Shown: positions 52,981 through 60,883 of the stretch, piece by piece
Layout of the letters: every line of letters starts with the position of its first letter
How positions within the stretch are numbered: the stretch's first letter is position 1
Origin: DASZHJ01 sp035517495
GTDB taxonomy: Bacteria > Pseudomonadota > Alphaproteobacteria > ATCC43930 > CGMCC-115725
Reading direction: 5' to 3'
Assembly (NCBI GenBank): GCA_035517495.1
Contig: DATIYT010000019.1
Span: forward strand, 54,060-118,059
DNA length: 64,000 nt
Program-made: the position numbers and the translations under genes
Notes under the pieces: model-generated
Told to the model about the DNA's origin: nothing
Databases searched by the model: none
The model's input: the letters and a program-made list of their open reading frames with translations, nothing else

Positions 52981-53009
52981 TCTATACATGAGAGTGATAA
53001 TGTCAACAA
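52981..53009 (-). promoter_or_regulatory. Candidate promoter of the restriction-modification operon
   Basis: On the minus strand TTGTTG (53009-53004) and TATAGA (52986-52981) are separated by 17 bases. A transcript would start about 20 bases before the TTG start of the restriction gene, giving a very short leader. The surroundings are AT-rich compared with the rest. Confidence 0.4.
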
Positions 53010-53161
53010 TATATAGTGCCTCTCGATGGTCGCGCTGAGGGCATTCTGCTCGCTAATTGCTAATCGCAAGGGGACGATGGCACTACGGCTTAGCGCTGCG
53101 CGATGGCGCGCAGCGCCGCCTTCGGCCGTAACAACATAACGTATGTACACTCGACCCCACT

Positions 53162-53446
53162 ATGCGCTATACCTGGGACGCCAATAAGAACCGGCGCAAT
53201 ATCGGCCTGCATGGGCTCGACTTCTCGGATGCGGTCCGTATCTTCGAGGGGCCGACGTTCGAACGGGTTGATGACCGCGAGGAATACGGTGAGATTCGAA
53301 TATATGCGATCGGCGAAGTTGGCGGCGTCATTGTCACGGTGATCTATACGGATCGGGAAGAGAATGAACGGCGCATCATCTCGGCACGGAAAGCGGAGCC
53401 GCACGAGCGGCGCGCGTACCTCCAAGCACGCCACGGCGGCGCGTAA
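53162..53446 (+). CDS. brnT: BrnT family toxin (RelE-fold ribonuclease)
   Basis: The 94-residue product reads YTWDANKNRRNIGLHGLDFS, the hallmark W-D-x-x-K-x-x-x-N-x-x-K/x-H opening of BrnT, then GEIRIYAIGEVGGVIVTVIY with ERRIISARKAEPHERRAYLQ, the conserved R-I-I-S-A-R-x-A-x-x-x-E end. BrnT cleaves RNA and is neutralised by BrnA. All expected residues appear present. It overlaps brnA by 83 bases and lies 200 bases from the divergent restriction operon. Confidence 0.93.
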   Translation: MRYTWDANKNRRNIGLHGLDFSDAVRIFEGPTFERVDDREEYGEIRIYAIGEVGGVIVTVIYTDREENERRIISARKAEPHERRAYLQARHGGA

Positions 53447-53702
53447 ATCACGAACGGATTGGGAGCGGCTGCGCCGCATGAGTGACGCGGAAATCCGCGC
53501 GAACATCAAGCGCGATCCGGATTTGAAAGCGACGGATGCGGCATTCTGGAGGGGCGCCCGGCTCGTGCTGCCGGAGCCCAAGCATTCCATCACCATTCGC
53601 CTTGACGCTGACGTGCTCCGCTTCTTCCGGCGTGAGCCGCGCTATCAGACGAAGATCAACGCGGTGCTGCGAAGCTATATGCGCGCACAGCAGGGGAAAT
53701 AG
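53364..53702 (+). CDS. brnA: BrnA family antitoxin
   Basis: The core is RTDWERLRRMSDAEIRANIK, then FWRGARLVLPEPKHSITIRL with DADVLRFFRREPRYQTKINA and VLRSYM, a ribbon-helix-helix DNA-binding antitoxin of the BrnA/COG3514 kind. The ATG at 53364, with GGAAGAG just upstream, is the only start before the conserved T-D-W-E-R segment. A start at 53478 would remove that segment. BrnA binds BrnT and represses the operon. It ends 12 bases before pyrE, so pyrE may be read partly from this promoter. Confidence 0.9.
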   Translation: MNGASSRHGKRSRTSGARTSKHATAARKSRTDWERLRRMSDAEIRANIKRDPDLKATDAAFWRGARLVLPEPKHSITIRLDADVLRFFRREPRYQTKINAVLRSYMRAQQGK

Positions 53703-53714
53703 AGAAAGGGGACG

Positions 53715-54284
53715 ATGGCAAATCCGACGAGACATCCCGTCGATCAGGACGCGCGTCAAAAGCTCCGCGCCATCATCGAGCGGCTGTCGCTCAGGCGCGA
53801 CCGCGTGTTCAAATTGGCCTCGGGCCGCGAGAGCAATTACTTCTTCGACCTGAAGCCGACCCTGCTCGACCCCGAGGGCATCAACCTCATCGCCGACGCG
53901 GTCGTGCGCGAGGCGGCGGCGCTTGGGGCCCAGTGCATCGGCGGCCTTGCCATGGGCGCCGTGCCGATCGTCATCGCCGCCGTCCTCAAGAGCGCCTCCA
54001 CCGATCAACCGCTCCGCGGCTTCTGGGTCCGCAAGGAGGTGAAGGACCACGGCGCCCAGAGCAAGGCCGATGGCCATATCGTTCCGGGCTCAAGGGTCGC
54101 GGTCGTCGAGGACGTCACCACCACCGGCGGCTCCGCCATGAAGGCGGTGGCGGAAGCGCGCGAGCGCGGATGCGAGATCGTGGGCGTGATCACGATCGTC
54201 GATCGCCTCGAAGGCGCGCGCGAGGCCTTCGACAAGGAAGGGCTCAAGTTCATCGCGCTCTTCGACACGGGGGATTTTCCGTAG
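53715..54284 (+). CDS. pyrE: Orotate phosphoribosyltransferase
   Basis: The 189-residue protein has the PRPP-binding motif VAVVEDVTTTGGSAMKAVAE, the flexible loop RGFWVRKEVKDHGAQSKADG and the N-terminal FKLASGRESNYFFDLKPTLL. These are conserved in class I PyrE. It makes orotidine 5'-phosphate from orotate and PRPP in pyrimidine synthesis. The spacing of 12 bases to brnA makes a shared transcript possible, which is unusual for this housekeeping gene. Confidence 0.95.
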   Translation: MANPTRHPVDQDARQKLRAIIERLSLRRDRVFKLASGRESNYFFDLKPTLLDPEGINLIADAVVREAAALGAQCIGGLAMGAVPIVIAAVLKSASTDQPLRGFWVRKEVKDHGAQSKADGHIVPGSRVAVVEDVTTTGGSAMKAVAEARERGCEIVGVITIVDRLEGAREAFDKEGLKFIALFDTGDFP

Positions 54285-54339
54285 CGGTCGGTTATCCGTG
54301 GTCAGAAACCGATCACCGACGACTGATGACTCCCCCCAC

Positions 54340-54804
54340 TCAATTCCCCCACGGCATGATCGGCACGGTGCTGACGGAATTGGCGGGCGAGCCGTTGACG
54401 ATCTTGGAGCTGACCGCGAGATAGACGAGCGCATTGTGCTTTTTGTCGATCATCCGGTAGATGCGCGTGCGCTTGAAAAAGATGCTGGTCTTCTGGGTGA
54501 ATACCTCCTGGTCCGAGCGCAGCTTATTGATATCGACGGTGATCGGCCCCACCTGCCGGCACGAGACCGAGAAGTTCGAGGGGTCCTCGTTGAGCCCGAA
54601 AGGCTGGCCCCACCCGCCCTTGCGCGCCTGCGAGATGTGGCAGGCAACGCCCGGTACCTCCGGGTCGTCGAAGTCGCTCACGCATACCTTGTCGTTGGGC
54701 GAGAGGAGATTGAAAGTCGTGCTGATGCAGCCGAGGTCGTCGGCGCGGGCGGTTGCGGCGGCGGTCGCGAGCAAGAAGAGGGCGGCAAGGGCCAGGAATT
54801 TCAT
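54340..54804 (-). CDS. creA: CreA family protein
   Basis: A signal peptide (LALAALFLLATAAATARADD) is followed by LGCISTTFNLLSPNDKVCVS, then VPGVACHISQARKGGWG and FSVSCRQVGPITVDINKLRS, the full CreA pattern with conserved cysteines. CreA is a small exported protein named from the E. coli cre region; its function is unknown. Converges with pyrE. Confidence 0.93.
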   Translation of the reverse strand: MKFLALAALFLLATAAATARADDLGCISTTFNLLSPNDKVCVSDFDDPEVPGVACHISQARKGGWGQPFGLNEDPSNFSVSCRQVGPITVDINKLRSDQEVFTQKTSIFFKRTRIYRMIDKKHNALVYLAVSSKIVNGSPANSVSTVPIMPWGN

Positions 54805-54879
54805 GGGGGGCCTCCGTGGTGAGCGATCAGCTGTCAGCGGTCAGCTATCAGCCGTCAGTGAGTAGCCTAACGCGTTTGG

Positions 54880-55076
54880 GGAGATATGGGGATGATTGGG
54901 GGATGGTGCGGAGCTTGGGGACAAAGAAGCAAAAGTGAACCGCGGAGGCACGGAGAACACGGAGGGTTTCATCCCCTTCCACTGCGTGCGCGCCTCGGAT
55001 TACGGGCGAGCTGCACCTCCGAGCCCTCCGTGCCTCCGTGGTGAAATTTTTCCTTTCCTCCCCCAATCCCCTTCAT
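54880..55076. repeat. Nested palindrome: GGGGATT-type arms around an ACGGAGG-type palindrome
   Basis: The outer arms are GGGGATGATTGGGGGA on the left (about 54886-54902) and TCCCCCAATCCCC on the right (about 55063-55075). Inside lie the ACGGAGG-type arms CCGCGGAGGCACGGAGAACA (from 54940) and CCCTCCGTGCCTCCGTGGTG (from 55024). Upstream, at about 54826-54855, GTCAGC-type short direct repeats also occur. It sits just before acs. Confidence 0.65.
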
Positions 55077-55154
55077 TGTTATTTACCTGCCGCCCGAAAT
55101 GGCCGCAAAATCCCGCACAACGCCACCCCGATCCGGTGAGGGAGCCCGCGCCCC

Positions 55155-57098
55155 ATGATGACCAGCACCAGCCTGTTTCCGGTCCCCGAAGCCGTGGCCC
55201 GCGACGCCTGGGTCGATGAAGGCAAATATTTCGCGATGTACGAGGCCTCGCTCAGGGACCCCGACAAATTCTGGGGCGAGCACGGCAAGCGGCTGCACTG
55301 GATCAAGCCCTATACCAAAGTGATGAACGCGCGCTTCACCGGCGACGTCTCGATCCGCTGGTTCGAGGACGGCACCTTGAACGCGAGCGCCAACTGCCTC
55401 GACCGCCACCTGCCCATGCGCGCGGACCAGACCGCGATCCTCTGGGAAGGCGACAGCCCGAGCGAGCACCGCCATGTGAGCTATGCGGAGCTGCACGAGA
55501 ACGTGCGCCGGCTCGCCAATGTCCTGAAGAAGCGCGGCGTCAAGAAGGGCGACCGCGTGACGATCTATTTGCCGATGATTCCGGAAGCGGTGGTGGCGAT
55601 GCTCGCCTGCGCGCGGATCGGCGCCGTCCATTCGGTGGTGTTCGGAGGCTTCTCGCCGGAGAGCTTGATCGGCCGCATCCAGGATTGCCGCTCTACGGTG
55701 CTGATCACTGCGGACGAGGGGCTGCGCGGCGGGCGCAAGGTGCCGTTGAAGGCAAACGCCGACGCGGCGCTGGAGAAGTGCCCGGAGGTTTCGACGGTGA
55801 TCGTGGTGCGCCGCACCGGCGGACAGATCCGCTGGTCCGAGGGGCGCGACCACTGGTACCACGACGAGATCGCGTCCGTGTCGCGGGACTGTCCGCCCGT
55901 TGAGATGAGCGCCGAGGATCCGCTCTTCATCCTCTACACCTCGGGCTCGACCGGAAAACCCAAGGGCGTGCTGCACACGACCGGCGGATACCTGGTCTTC
56001 ACCTCGATGACGCATCAATACGTCTTCGATTATCACGACGGGCAGATTTACTGGTGCACGGCCGACGTGGGCTGGGTCACCGGACACAGCTACATCGTCT
56101 ATGGCCCGCTCTCGAACGGCGCCACCACCCTCATGTTCGAGGGCGTGCCGAATTATCCCGACGCCGCGCGCTTCTGGCAGGTGGTGGACAAGCACAAGGT
56201 GCAGATCTTCTATACCGCGCCGACCGCGATCCGCGCGCTGATGCGCGAGGGCGACCACTTCGTCAGCAAGACCAGCCGCAATTCGCTGAAGCTTCTCGGC
56301 ACCGTCGGCGAGCCGATCAACCCCGAGGCGTGGCTCTGGTACCACAACGTCGTCGGCGAGGGACGCGTGCCGATCGTCGATACGTGGTGGCAGACCGAGA
56401 CCGGCGGCATTTTGATCACGCCGCTGCCGGGTGCCACACCGCTGAAGCCGGGCTCGGCGACGCGGCCGTTCTTCGGCATCAAGCCCGAGATCGTCGATGG
56501 CGAGGGGCGGCTCCTCGAAGGCGCCGCCGAAGGCAATCTCTGCATCGCGCAATCCTGGCCTGGGCAGATGCGCACCGTGTTCGGCGACCACAAGCGCTTC
56601 GTCGAGACCTATTTCTCCACCTTCAAGGGCAAGTACTTCACCGGCGACGGCGCGCGCCGCGACGAGGACGGCTACTACTGGATCACCGGCCGCGTCGATG
56701 ACGTGATCAACGTGGCGGGCCATCGCCTCGGCACCGCCGAGGTCGAGAGCGCGCTCGTCGCCCATCCCAAGGTCGCGGAAGCCGCGGTCGTGGGCTATCC
56801 GCACGACATCAAAGGCCAGGGCATCTATGCCTATGTGACCTTGAAGGCCGGCCACGACCCGAGCGAGCCGCTCCGCGTCGAGCTGGTGCAGTGGGTGCGC
56901 AAGGAGATCGGGCCGATCGCCACCCCCGATCTCATCCAGTGGGCGCCCAACCTGCCGAAGACGCGCAGCGGCAAGATCATGCGCCGCATCCTTCGCAAGA
57001 TCGCCGCCAACGAGCACGGATCGCTGGGCGACGTCTCGACCCTCGCCGATCCCGCCGTCGTCAGCGATCTCGTGGAAAACCGGATGAATCGCACGTGA
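55155..57098 (+). CDS. acs: Acetyl-CoA synthetase (acetate-CoA ligase)
   Basis: A full-length 647-residue member. The AMP-binding loop is LYTSGSTGKPKGVLHTTGGY near residue 260, with the YWCTADVGWVTGHSYIVYGP and DTWWQTETGGILITPLPG motifs and the C-terminal catalytic lysine in LPKTRSGKIMRRILRK near residue 607, which is the site of acetylation control in Acs. It converts acetate to acetyl-CoA through acetyl-AMP. A second Met follows the start. The upstream nested palindrome separates it from creA. Confidence 0.96.
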   Translation: MMTSTSLFPVPEAVARDAWVDEGKYFAMYEASLRDPDKFWGEHGKRLHWIKPYTKVMNARFTGDVSIRWFEDGTLNASANCLDRHLPMRADQTAILWEGDSPSEHRHVSYAELHENVRRLANVLKKRGVKKGDRVTIYLPMIPEAVVAMLACARIGAVHSVVFGGFSPESLIGRIQDCRSTVLITADEGLRGGRKVPLKANADAALEKCPEVSTVIVVRRTGGQIRWSEGRDHWYHDEIASVSRDCPPVEMSAEDPLFILYTSGSTGKPKGVLHTTGGYLVFTSMTHQYVFDYHDGQIYWCTADVGWVTGHSYIVYGPLSNGATTLMFEGVPNYPDAARFWQVVDKHKVQIFYTAPTAIRALMREGDHFVSKTSRNSLKLLGTVGEPINPEAWLWYHNVVGEGRVPIVDTWWQTETGGILITPLPGATPLKPGSATRPFFGIKPEIVDGEGRLLEGAAEGNLCIAQSWPGQMRTVFGDHKRFVETYFSTFKGKYFTGDGARRDEDGYYWITGRVDDVINVAGHRLGTAEVESALVAHPKVAEAAVVGYPHDIKGQGIYAYVTLKAGHDPSEPLRVELVQWVRKEIGPIATPDLIQWAPNLPKTRSGKIMRRILRKIAANEHGSLGDVSTLADPAVVSDLVENRMNRT

Positions 57099-57106
57099 GA
57101 GTTTTT

Positions 57107-57475
57107 ATGCTCGCGCGCCTTGCAAAGATCCACGCCAGCGCGATGCGAAGCATCGTCGCGAGAGCCGCACCGGTGATAACTATGCTCTTGTCTTTGACGG
57201 CGAGCGCGGCGCCGCCGCCCGACGCGAACCCCGCGCTCGCGCCCTGGTTCGAGAGCCTCGAGCGGCCGGACGTCGGCGGCTCCTGCTGCTCGGTCTCGGA
57301 TTGCCGGCGCGTCCAGAGCCGCGTTGGCGCGCGCGGCTACGAGGTGCTGCTCGACGGCGCCTGGGTTCCGGTCCCCGCGCATCGTGTCGTCCGCCGCGAA
57401 AATCCCGTCGGCGAGGCGGTCACCTGTGCCCGCGGCCACGTCATCATCTGCTTCGTCCCGCCGCCGGATACGTGA
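57107..57475 (+). CDS. Small exported hypothetical protein with conserved cysteines
   Basis: About 122 residues. A long N-terminal part ends in a hydrophobic stretch (VITMLLSLTASAAPPP), probably a signal peptide. The mature part has GGSCCSVSDCRRVQSRVG, then VPVPAHRVVRRENPVGEAVT with CARGHVIICFVPP. The S-C-C-S-x-x-D-C and the V-x-C-x...I-x-C-F-V-P-P pattern is shared with uncharacterised rhizobial proteins that I recall. Disulfide bonds in the periplasm are likely. It begins eight bases after the acs stop, so it is probably in the acs transcript. A GTG at 57095 is an alternative start. Confidence 0.7.
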   Translation: MLARLAKIHASAMRSIVARAAPVITMLLSLTASAAPPPDANPALAPWFESLERPDVGGSCCSVSDCRRVQSRVGARGYEVLLDGAWVPVPAHRVVRRENPVGEAVTCARGHVIICFVPPPDT

Positions 57476-57486
57476 GCCAATCTAAG

Positions 57487-57620
57487 ACCGTCATCCCGGG
57501 CAAGCGCCCTGAGGAGCGCGCGAAGCGGGCGTCTCGAAGCGCGCGCAGACCCGGGACCCAGCATACCTAGCCGCTGGGTCCCGGGTCTGCGCGGCTACGC
57601 CGCTCGCCCGGGATGACGGT
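57487..57620. repeat. Nested palindrome with CCCGGG-type arms
   Basis: The outer arms ACCGTCATCCCGGGC and GCCCGGGATGACGGT (57487-57501 and 57606-57620) are perfectly complementary. The inner arms of 20 bp (57543-57562 and 57573-57592) with loop of 10 bases are also perfect. A single strand would fold into a long stem. I recall similar TCATCCCGGGC elements in Bradyrhizobium-like genomes. Confidence 0.75.
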
Positions 57621-57718
57621 TTAGAAAAGCCGACGCGCAAACCGGAAGCAGGTTTGATTCGGTTGTGCCGAATCCAAAGGGCTTTCCCGCTTCCGCATCC
57701 TTTGCTTAAAGTGAGCGG

Positions 57719-58420
57719 GTGAGCACCGCGCTTGCGATCCGGCACGTCGCCTTCGAGGACCTCGGGAGCTTTGCCCCGATCCTGCGGCATCGCGGATTCA
57801 ACGTGCACTATCGCGATGCCGGACTCGACGACTTCTCGGCCCGCGACCTGATCGACACCGACCTCTTGGTGGTGCTGGGCGGACCGATCGGCGTCAACGA
57901 GGCGCGGGTCTATCCATTCCTGACCCAGGAAATACGGCTGATCGAGCGGCGGCTCGCGGCACACCGGCCGGTGCTCGGCATCTGCCTCGGCGCGCAGTTG
58001 ATGGCGAAGGCGTTGGGGGCACGCGTCTACAAGGGCAAAAAGAAGGAGCTGGGCTGGGGCGGGATCGCGCTCAGCCCCGCCGGCGAAGTCTCGCCGCTCA
58101 AGGCGCTGGGCCGGGCGGCGGTTTTGCACTGGCACGGCGACACCTTCGATCTGCCGAAAGGTGCGACATTGCTCGCGGGCAATGGCGCCTACCCGCACCA
58201 GGCCTTCGCCTGGCACCGTCATGGCTTGGCGCTGCAGTTCCATGTGGAGGCGACGGCGCAAGGGGTGGAACGCTGGCTCATCGGTCACACCCTCGAAATC
58301 GCGCTGACCCGCGGCGTCGACGTGGCGGCTTTGCGCCGCGCCACGCGCCGTCATGCACCGGCGCTCGAGGAGCGGGCGCCCCGGCTGCTGCGCGCCTGGC
58401 TTGACCAGGTCGGGCTTTGA
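57719..58420 (+). CDS. Class I glutamine amidotransferase domain protein
   Basis: The triad is visible: nucleophile Cys in RPVLGICLGAQLMAKALGA and His-Glu in GLALQFHVEATAQGVERWL, the usual Q-F-H-x-E. The oxyanion block DLLVVLGGPIGVNEARVYPF also fits the GMP-synthase-like stand-alone family. The enzyme liberates ammonia from glutamine or hydrolyses gamma-glutamyl bonds. The start is GTG at 57719. It overlaps the next gene (TTGA), so the two are translationally coupled. Its true substrate is unknown. Confidence 0.88.
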   Translation: MSTALAIRHVAFEDLGSFAPILRHRGFNVHYRDAGLDDFSARDLIDTDLLVVLGGPIGVNEARVYPFLTQEIRLIERRLAAHRPVLGICLGAQLMAKALGARVYKGKKKELGWGGIALSPAGEVSPLKALGRAAVLHWHGDTFDLPKGATLLAGNGAYPHQAFAWHRHGLALQFHVEATAQGVERWLIGHTLEIALTRGVDVAALRRATRRHAPALEERAPRLLRAWLDQVGL

Positions 58421-59103
58421 GCGAGGGCGCGGAGGCGGCACTCCAGGCTCTGCTGGCGCAAGTCCGCGCCTGCACGCTCTGCGCCAAGCACCTGCCGCTG
58501 GGGCCGCGCCCGGTGTTGCGCGGCCAGGCGACGGCGCGGCTCTTGATCCTGAGCCAGGCGCCCGGCACGCGCGTGCACATGACCGGCCTCTCCTTCAACG
58601 ACCGCAGCGGCGAGCGCCTGCGCGAATGGCTTGGTATCGGCCGCAAGGTCTTCTACGACGAGCGCCGTATCGCGATCATGCCCATGGGGTTCTGCTATCC
58701 CGGCCGCGATGCAAAGGGCGGCGACCTGCCGCCGCGCCCGGAATGCGCGCCGCGCTGGCACCCCCGCGTACTCCAACATTTTCCCGAGGTGGAGCTGACG
58801 CTGCTCGTCGGTTCCTATGCGATCGATTTCTACCTGGGCAGGCGCCGCAAACCCTCGATGACGGAGACGGTGCGGGCGTGGCGCGAATACCTGCCGCGCC
58901 ACCTGCCGCTGCCGCATCCGAGCTGGCGCAACGTCGGTTGGCTCAAGGCGAACCCGTGGTTCGAGGCGGAACTGCTGCCGGACCTCCGCGGCCGCACGCG
59001 CGCGCTGCTGGGGGAGAGATTTCACCCGGAGACACCGAGGTCACGGAGCAGTGAGTTTTTTCTTATCGAACCGATAAGCACATACCGTTTTTCTTATGGA
59101 TAG
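58417..59103 (+). CDS. Uracil-DNA glycosylase family protein
   Basis: The TTG start overlaps the amidotransferase stop. Segments ARLLILSQAPGTRVHMTGLS, then IMPMGFCYPGRDAKGGDLPP, then VELTLLVGSYAIDFYLG and LPLPHPSWRNVGWLKANPWF fit the UDG superfamily, with a CTLCAK pair near the N-terminus. The variant with P-S/H-P-S-W is usually an uncharacterised branch. The last 25 residues (from about 202) come from an ACGGAGG-type repeat arm (59021-59056), so the C-terminus is likely not original. Confidence 0.8.
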   Translation: MSEGAEAALQALLAQVRACTLCAKHLPLGPRPVLRGQATARLLILSQAPGTRVHMTGLSFNDRSGERLREWLGIGRKVFYDERRIAIMPMGFCYPGRDAKGGDLPPRPECAPRWHPRVLQHFPEVELTLLVGSYAIDFYLGRRRKPSMTETVRAWREYLPRHLPLPHPSWRNVGWLKANPWFEAELLPDLRGRTRALLGERFHPETPRSRSSEFFLIEPISTYRFSYG

Positions 59104-59166
59104 AGTCGGCCTATTTTCCGACTGCCCGATCCCAATGCGTGGCCGCTCAGGTTAATGGAGGCGCAA

Positions 59167-59568
59167 ATGTCCGATGCAAGCCGGATGCTTTTTCTTCGCA
59201 TCGCGCTGGTCGTCGTCGGCCTAACCTTCATATTCGGCGTCTATCTGATGGGAGTCTTCTGGCCCTCCGGGTGGGTTTGGGGGCAAGGACACCCACAGCA
59301 CTACCTGACGATGATCATGGGAATCTACGCGACGCTGGGCGTTTTCCTGCTCATCGCCGCGCGCAATCCCGAGGCGCACCGGAGTCTCATCTGGTTCACG
59401 GTGTGGTCGAGCGTGGTGCACGCGGGGATCATGGCGGCTCAATCCCTGAGCGAACCTATGGAGCGCGGCCACTTGATCGGGGACGTACCGGCGCTGTTGC
59501 TGGTGGCGGTCGTCCTCGGCGTGTTGATGCCGCGGGCCGCGATCACCCCTCAGCACGCCCCGATTTGA
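59167..59568 (+). CDS. Small four-segment membrane protein (DUF6632-like)
   Basis: About 133 residues with four hydrophobic spans (FLRIALVVVGLTFIFGVYLM; HYLTMIMGIYATLGVFLLIA; SLIWFTVWSSVVHAGIMAAQ; VPALLLVAVVLGVLMP). GGAGG five bases before 59167 supports this start over the ATG at 59155. Conserved HPQHY and R-N-P-E-A-H-x-S motifs match a widespread small family of unknown function. Confidence 0.75.
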   Translation: MSDASRMLFLRIALVVVGLTFIFGVYLMGVFWPSGWVWGQGHPQHYLTMIMGIYATLGVFLLIAARNPEAHRSLIWFTVWSSVVHAGIMAAQSLSEPMERGHLIGDVPALLLVAVVLGVLMPRAAITPQHAPI

Positions 59569-59624
59569 AGCACGCTTAGCCGGAAAGCGGGCAGGCCGGT
59601 CGGGGACCTGCTGGGTCGGCCTGC

Positions 59625-59807
59625 TCAGCGCCGGTGTGTGAAGACGCGCCGATCCTTCAGCCAGAGCTCGATGCCGGCGTAAGCGTCCATCTGCATCAAC
59701 AGGCCGAGAGCTTCTCTGGTCACTTCCTCGTCATCGGCGCCTTCGATGATTCGGACGTTTCGAATTCTGAGGTCCCGGTCCAGCAGATAGCATCGATAGT
59801 TTTCCAT
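59625..59807 (-). CDS. Small hypothetical protein
   Basis: A 60-residue product of the form ENYRCYLLDRDLRIRNVRII, then EVTREALGLLMQMDAYAGIE, ending LWLKDRRVFTHRR. I recall many rhizobial small proteins with Y-R-C-Y-x-L-D-x-x-x-x-I and I-E-L-W-x-x-x-R-x-V blocks, which is the reason to accept it. The function is unknown. The start at 59807 is preferred over 59858 because the conserved part begins there. Converges with the DUF6632 gene. Confidence 0.65.
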   Translation of the reverse strand: MENYRCYLLDRDLRIRNVRIIEGADDEEVTREALGLLMQMDAYAGIELWLKDRRVFTHRR

Positions 59808-59932
59808 GGTGCCGAAGGTGTCGAGTGGCTCGATACCTGAAATTTTCCCAGCGAGCACCGGATTAATCCAATTACATTGTCGAGGAGGTCCATAACCAAA
59901 TATTATGCATGTAATAACTGCGGAGCGGGCTC

Positions 59933-60835
59933 ATGCTCAAATCCCGTCAAGTCGAGGCTTTTCGCGCCGTCATGCTGGCGGGAGGAATTACACCGGCCGC
60001 GGAGCTGATGAGCGTCTCGCAGCCGGCGGTGACCCGCCTTATTCAGGATTTGCAGTCCGCACTGGGACTCAAGTTGTTTGAGCGCCGCGGAGCGAGGCTC
60101 GTGCCGAGCGTCGAGGCCCATCTACTCTATCGCGAGGTGCAGCGCTCCTTCGTCGGGCTCGACCGTATTCAGCGGGCGGCCGTCGAGCTTCGCCAGCACC
60201 GCGCCGGCGTGCTCCGGACCGCCGCCCTGCCCGCGCTCGCGAACGGCTATCTGCCGCGGTTTGTCGCCAGCTTCCTGGCGACGCGTCCGAAGCTCGATTT
60301 GGCGCTCGCGGGAGCGCCGTCGACCGTCATCCTCGACCTCGTGGCGGCGGGACAATGCGATGTGGGGTTTGTCGAGATGCCGAGCGAGCATGCGGCAATC
60401 AAGGTCGAGCCGCTGGTTCCGGTCCCGGCGGTTGCGGTGGTGCCGGAGCGACACCCGCTGGCGAAGAGGCGGGTACTGAGGCCCCGGGATTTCGACCGTC
60501 AGCCGTTCATTTCCTTCAGCCACGCGACGATACTGCGTTACCGGATCGATACCCTGTTCGATAAGCAAGGCGTGCGTCCCATCTATCGCGTGGAGACGCC
60601 GCTCTCGATGATCGCATGCCCGTTCGTGTCATCGGAGCTTGGGATCGCGATCGTCGACCCCTTCACGGCGCGCGAGTATGCGGGCCGCGGCCTGGCGATC
60701 CGCCCTTTCACGCCGACCGTCCCGATCGAATTCGGCATCTGCTATTCGACCCAGCAACCGCTTCCGGCGCTCGCGCGCGAACTCATCAGGGCCTTCAGCG
60801 CGGAGGTCGAAGCTTTCGCCAAGGAATTCGTGTGA
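59933..60835 (+). CDS. LysR family transcriptional regulator (opine/amino-acid catabolism type)
   Basis: The N-terminal helix-turn-helix reads LKSRQVEAFRAVMLAGGITP, then AAELMSVSQPAVTRLIQDLQ, a form with A-V-M-L-A-G-x-x-x-x-A-A typical of the OccR/NocR-like group that answers to opines or amino acids. The effector domain follows (LRTAALPALANGYLPRFVAS). At 300 residues it is normal. It is separated from the small upstream gene by about 125 bases with AT-rich sequence and likely its promoter. Targets are not evident in this window. Confidence 0.9.
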   Translation: MLKSRQVEAFRAVMLAGGITPAAELMSVSQPAVTRLIQDLQSALGLKLFERRGARLVPSVEAHLLYREVQRSFVGLDRIQRAAVELRQHRAGVLRTAALPALANGYLPRFVASFLATRPKLDLALAGAPSTVILDLVAAGQCDVGFVEMPSEHAAIKVEPLVPVPAVAVVPERHPLAKRRVLRPRDFDRQPFISFSHATILRYRIDTLFDKQGVRPIYRVETPLSMIACPFVSSELGIAIVDPFTAREYAGRGLAIRPFTPTVPIEFGICYSTQQPLPALARELIRAFSAEVEAFAKEFV

Positions 60836-60883
60836 GCGGACACCGCGTTACACCAGCCTCGCACATTCATCGTCGTTCGGATT

